DNA of 64,000 bases from SHAN690 sp038131955. GTDB lineage: Bacteria; Bacteroidota; Bacteroidia; Flavobacteriales_G; Salibacteraceae. The notes beneath the pieces are model-generated. The model was given only the letters and a program-made list of their open reading frames with translations. It did no database searches and was not told the DNA's origin. The position numbers and the translations under genes were made by a program. The stretch is from positions 248,001 to 312,000 of the forward strand of contig JAYPQK010000002.1 of assembly GCA_038131955.1 (NCBI GenBank), given 5' to 3'. Shown here one piece after another: positions 61,433 to 64,000 of this stretch. Positions within the stretch are counted from its first letter, which is position 1. Each line of letters opens with the position of its first letter.

Positions 61433-62254
61433 ATGGAAAGTGTATTGAACTATATGGAAGAGCTTGACCCGATCATGGGGGCTTTGATCGCTACCACCTT
61501 TACTTGGTTGCTTACGGCCTTAGGTGCTAGTGTAGTGTTCTTCTTCAAGAAGATGCATCGCGCTTGGCTGGACGGAATGTTGGGGTTTACGGGAGGCGTT
61601 ATGATCGCGGCGAGTTACTGGTCGCTTCTCGCACCTTCGATCGAGATGGCTGAGAATCAGGGTCAGCCGGGTTGGCTGCCAGCGGCCATCGGATTTGCAG
61701 GTGGCGCTCTCTTTCTTTTTGCGTTGGATAAGTTTATGCCTCACTTGCACATCAACTTCAAGCGTGAGGAAGCGGAAGGACCAGAGACGAATTGGCATCG
61801 CACTACCCTACTCGTCTTGGCCATCACCATGCATAATATTCCCGAGGGTCTGGCCGTTGGCGTTCTCTTTGGCGGAGTGGCAGCGGGAATCGATGGCGCA
61901 AGTATCGGAGCCGCCGTGGCCCTTGCCATTGGTATCGGAATACAAAACTTTCCAGAGGGAATTGCGGTCTCTATGCCCCTACGCAGAAGCGGCGTTTCTA
62001 GGGGTAGATCGTTCTGGTATGGCCAGCTAAGCGCCATCGTTGAGCCTCTAGCCGGCGTAGCAGGTGCCGCCGCGGTTATTTTCTTTGAACCTATCCTACC
62101 CTACGCCTTAGCCTTCGCTGCCGGTGCGATGATCTATGTGGTTATCGAAGAAGTAGTTCCGGAAGCCCAGCGGGACAAATACACCGATATCGCCACGCTG
62201 GGCTTTATAGGCGGATTCTTGGTGATGATGTCGTTGGATGTAGCGCTGGGTTAA
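61433..62254 (+). CDS. ZIP-family metal transporter
   Basis: 273 residues with about eight membrane segments. The two metal-site helices are clear: TMHNIPEGLAVGVLFGG (helix 4) and IQNFPEGIAVSMPLRRSG (helix 5). A short His-containing loop (MPHLHINFKREEAEG) lies between helices 3 and 4. ZIP proteins import Zn, Mn or Fe. It follows the repressor gene after 15 bases, so the two form an operon and the repressor probably also controls it. Confidence 0.92.
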   Translation: MESVLNYMEELDPIMGALIATTFTWLLTALGASVVFFFKKMHRAWLDGMLGFTGGVMIAASYWSLLAPSIEMAENQGQPGWLPAAIGFAGGALFLFALDKFMPHLHINFKREEAEGPETNWHRTTLLVLAITMHNIPEGLAVGVLFGGVAAGIDGASIGAAVALAIGIGIQNFPEGIAVSMPLRRSGVSRGRSFWYGQLSAIVEPLAGVAGAAAVIFFEPILPYALAFAAGAMIYVVIEEVVPEAQRDKYTDIATLGFIGGFLVMMSLDVALG

Positions 62255-62272
62255 CAATGATCAATACTCAAT

Positions 62273-62338
62273 GAAATCATCAATTAAACATTGAAATCAT
62301 CAAATAAACATTGAAAATTGAATATTGAATATTGAGAA
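62273..62338. repeat. Tandem 20-base repeat and TTGAATA repeats between convergent genes
   Basis: GAAATCATCAATTAAACATT (62273-62292) is repeated as GAAATCATCAAATAAACATT (62293-62312), 19 of 20 positions equal, then GAAAATTGAATATTGAATATTGAG. It fills the gap between the stops of the ZIP gene and the MsrB gene. No coding potential. Confidence 0.65.
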
Positions 62339-62896
62339 TCACTCCCCCCATCCCGGTACGCCGTAATCCGCTGGATTCCCGCCTTGTGGGACGAAGATCA
62401 TGGCTTCTGAATTGAGGCAGTAGCGCAATCCTCTTGGGGGCGGTCCGTCGTTGAAGACGTGTCCTAGGTGACTGCCACTCTTGCTATCTAAGATCTCAAT
62501 GCGTTGCATTCCGTGGGTTCGATCCATGCGATAGATGATGGCATCGGGTTCGATCGGGGCGAAGAAGGATGGCCAACCGCAACCGGAGTCGTACTTGGCA
62601 TCAGATAGGAACAAGGGTTGACCGCTGGCTGCACTATAGTAGGTGCCCACGTCTTTGTTCTTGTAGTACTTGCCCGTAAACGCTTGCTCTGTCGCCGCTT
62701 GACGCAAGATCTGATACTGCTCTTCGGACAGCATTTCCTTCCACTCTTCATCTGAGCGCTTCACTTCCAACGGAAGCGCCTCCCCTTCTTCATAGACCTT
62801 TTCGATCAAATCGTATCCTTCCATTCTTTCTTTGCTTTGTCCGCAGGCAGTGCTGAGCAGTGCTGCCAATATCAAGGTTAAACTTACTCTCATCAT
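62339..62896 (-). CDS. msrB: Peptide-methionine (R)-S-oxide reductase, lipoprotein form (MsrB)
   Basis: 185 residues; lipoprotein signal ending LLSTAC (Cys 18). MsrB core: YKNKDVGTYYSAASGQPLF, SGCGWPSFFAPI, and SGSHLGHVFNDGPPPRGLRYCLNSEAMIF with the catalytic Cys in RYCLNS. The usual CxxC zinc motif before QPLF is replaced by Ser-Ala-Ala-Ser, so this is the zinc-less kind. It repairs oxidised methionine in the periplasm or on the cell surface. Convergent with the ZIP gene. Confidence 0.92.
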   Translation of the reverse strand: MMRVSLTLILAALLSTACGQSKERMEGYDLIEKVYEEGEALPLEVKRSDEEWKEMLSEEQYQILRQAATEQAFTGKYYKNKDVGTYYSAASGQPLFLSDAKYDSGCGWPSFFAPIEPDAIIYRMDRTHGMQRIEILDSKSGSHLGHVFNDGPPPRGLRYCLNSEAMIFVPQGGNPADYGVPGWGE

Positions 62897-62928
62897 GGAT
62901 TAAACTATCATCGAACTGAAATTGTTCG

Positions 62929-63549
62929 TCAGTTCAATATCCTTTGAAGATCAGCTTCGCGAATCCTTACAGCTCGCTCTGGCAAAGTGAAATACGTTCC
63001 ATCTAGTTGCTCTTCGACCACGCGCTTCGCCGAGAACCTCATGTGGATGCCATTGCGCCAGAGGTCAAACTGCAGGGGTAAGTACACCAGCCCAGGGAAG
63101 TCGACCTTGAGCGGATTGCGGTATTTCTCATTCACCCATACCGTCTGATGATTTCCCTCTGCTGACTGTAAGTAGTATTCCTCACATTTCCAGCCTGCGA
63201 TCTCGCGCTCACCTTCCTTAGCAACTACCCGGTGCTTATGGGCTCCGCTACCCACGGGGGCCGCTAGGAACACCTGTCGCTCCATGAAGTCGAAGACCTG
63301 ATAGACCGTATCGATCTTGGCGGGATGGATCCAAACCAACGGACCTCCGAGGGCCGATGATTGCTGCATTCGATAACTCGATCCTTTGGCGAGAAGTGTC
63401 ATTTGCTGAGGAAGTGCCAATTCCGCCCCTTCCATGCCATCCGGAAAACTCAAGTATTCTACTTGATAGTGGATCCTTCCTTCGAACGGACGCTGTGCTT
63501 GCTTTGATGATGCAACCAGTAGACAACAAGCGATCAAAAGGATGCGCAT
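62929..63549 (-). CDS. Secreted beta-rich protein (GLPGLI/DUF4412-like)
   Basis: 206 residues with a short signal peptide (ILLIACCLLVASSKQAQ). The mature part is strand-rich: FEGRIHYQVEYLSFPDG, an REIAGWKCEEYYLQ segment and a C-terminal YFTLPERAVRIRE. This layout resembles GLPGLI and DUF4412 proteins, but the GLPGLI box is not clear (DFPGLVYLPLQF is the closest). Function unknown. One base after its start lies the dapA stop. Confidence 0.6.
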   Translation of the reverse strand: MRILLIACCLLVASSKQAQRPFEGRIHYQVEYLSFPDGMEGAELALPQQMTLLAKGSSYRMQQSSALGGPLVWIHPAKIDTVYQVFDFMERQVFLAAPVGSGAHKHRVVAKEGEREIAGWKCEEYYLQSAEGNHQTVWVNEKYRNPLKVDFPGLVYLPLQFDLWRNGIHMRFSAKRVVEEQLDGTYFTLPERAVRIREADLQRILN

Positions 63550-63550
63550 A

Positions 63551-64000
63551 TCAGGCGTTTTGGATGGATTCGATCTGGTTCTCGAGTTTCTGGTACAGCT
63601 CCTTGCTCACGGGCACCAATGGCAGACGCAAGTGCTGTTCGCAAACCCCCAAGATCTCCAACGCCGCCTTGATTCCACCTGGATTGCCTTCTGCGAAGAG
63701 CAAGTAGATAAAATCAATGACGAGGTAGTGGAGTCTTCGAGCTTCGTCATAATCGCCCTTCTTGCAGGCCCGTGCAATGTCTGAGAATTGCTTTGGGAAT
63801 GCATTGGCGATCACAGAAATGATGCCATCTCCACCGAGCGACATATGAGGAACGATCAGTGGATCATCGCCACTCAGCACCAAAAAGTCATCCGGACGAC
63901 GCTTGATGATTGCTCCAACTTGATCCAAATCCCCCGACGCTTCTTTTACCGCCACGATCTTGTCGTGCTTCGCCAAGGTCAGCGTGGTTTCGGGCGACAT
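63551..64000 (-). CDS. dapA: 4-hydroxy-tetrahydrodipicolinate synthase (C-terminal part)
   Basis: The frame runs off the right edge, so the N-terminal half is outside the window. The visible 149 residues include the Schiff-base lysine in KIVAVKEASGDLDQV, LSGDDPLIVPHMSLGGDGIISVIANAFP, and GNPGGIKAALEILG, all typical of DapA. It condenses pyruvate with aspartate semialdehyde in lysine synthesis. The methionine at the edge (MSPETTLTLA) is internal. Confidence 0.93.
   Translation of the reverse strand: MSPETTLTLAKHDKIVAVKEASGDLDQVGAIIKRRPDDFLVLSGDDPLIVPHMSLGGDGIISVIANAFPKQFSDIARACKKGDYDEARRLHYLVIDFIYLLFAEGNPGGIKAALEILGVCEQHLRLPLVPVSKELYQKLENQIESIQNA

Noticed and set aside
1..64000. tRNA, rRNA, transposases, phage or defence genes
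   Set aside because: None could be recognised on either strand; the window is envelope, transport and metabolism genes.

Overview
The window comes from a member of the Bacteroidota, most likely a marine or freshwater Flavobacteriales-type bacterium. Support comes from type IX secretion (T9SS) sorting domains, a gliding-motility-type C-terminal domain, SprB-like repeats, outer-membrane DUF5723/OmpA and PD40 proteins, a fused branched-chain 2-oxoacid dehydrogenase E1, start codons that mostly lack a Shine-Dalgarno sequence, and several copies of the Bacteroidota -7 promoter element TAnnTTTG. Base composition looks intermediate (about half G+C by eye, not computed). I saw no tRNA or rRNA gene, CRISPR array, insertion sequence, prophage or origin; this is chromosomal housekeeping and cell-envelope territory.

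Layout. 1-9014: the end of a YbaB nucleoid protein, two secreted NTF2-like proteins, a secreted protein next to a DUF5723-TSP3-OmpA outer-membrane protein, an NhaC antiporter and a T9SS cargo with a CxxCH motif. 9075-16960: NADH dehydrogenase type II, a His-tailed DUF4920 lipoprotein, fused E1, a family of three EGF-like lipoproteins interrupted by a convergent Glu/Ala/Lys-rich lipoprotein, a lipid kinase and a SUI1 protein. 16961-22124 (minus): PIG-L deacetylase, an overlooked 40-residue membrane protein, a sodium:solute symporter and a decayed PD40-OmpA gene. 22194-25081: a VWA-like secreted protein, a VOC protein, an ABM-like protein and YebC. 25158-34570: a polysaccharide locus (Wzz-like, Wzx flippase, two Wzy/WaaL-like proteins, two glycosyltransferases, a sugar-phosphate transferase, a nucleotidyltransferase-epimerase fusion) whose genes mostly overlap by 4-17 bases. 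34544-49788: mainly single-gene metabolism (methyltransferases, SET protein, PepT, LipA, RocD, HU, ribosomal protein THX with a histone-H1-like tail, PdxH, a cupin-methyltransferase fusion, YqgE, class IV aminotransferase, rhomboid, NnrDE). 49847-58337 (minus): a glutaredoxin-like protein, TPR-PD40, small NTF2-like and DUF2452 proteins, a 1124-residue PKD protein, an M28 peptidase and a decayed T9SS cargo. 58386-62254: a metal-acquisition module (TonB receptor, divergent MntR-like repressor, ZIP transporter) with a palindrome over the receptor promoter. The end carries an MsrB lipoprotein, a secreted protein and the C-terminus of DapA.

Three genes are interrupted: rlmL by one extra A in an A5 run, the PD40-OmpA gene by an internal deletion with frame change, and a T9SS cargo by a Trp-to-TGA change plus a frameshift. 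These could be real decay or assembly errors. No completely new defence or biosynthetic system is evident. The most interesting items are the metal regulon with its operator, the cupin-methyltransferase and nucleotidyltransferase-epimerase fusions, the 40-residue membrane protein inside a symporter operon, the EGF lipoprotein family, the THX tail, and repeats placed between convergent genes.
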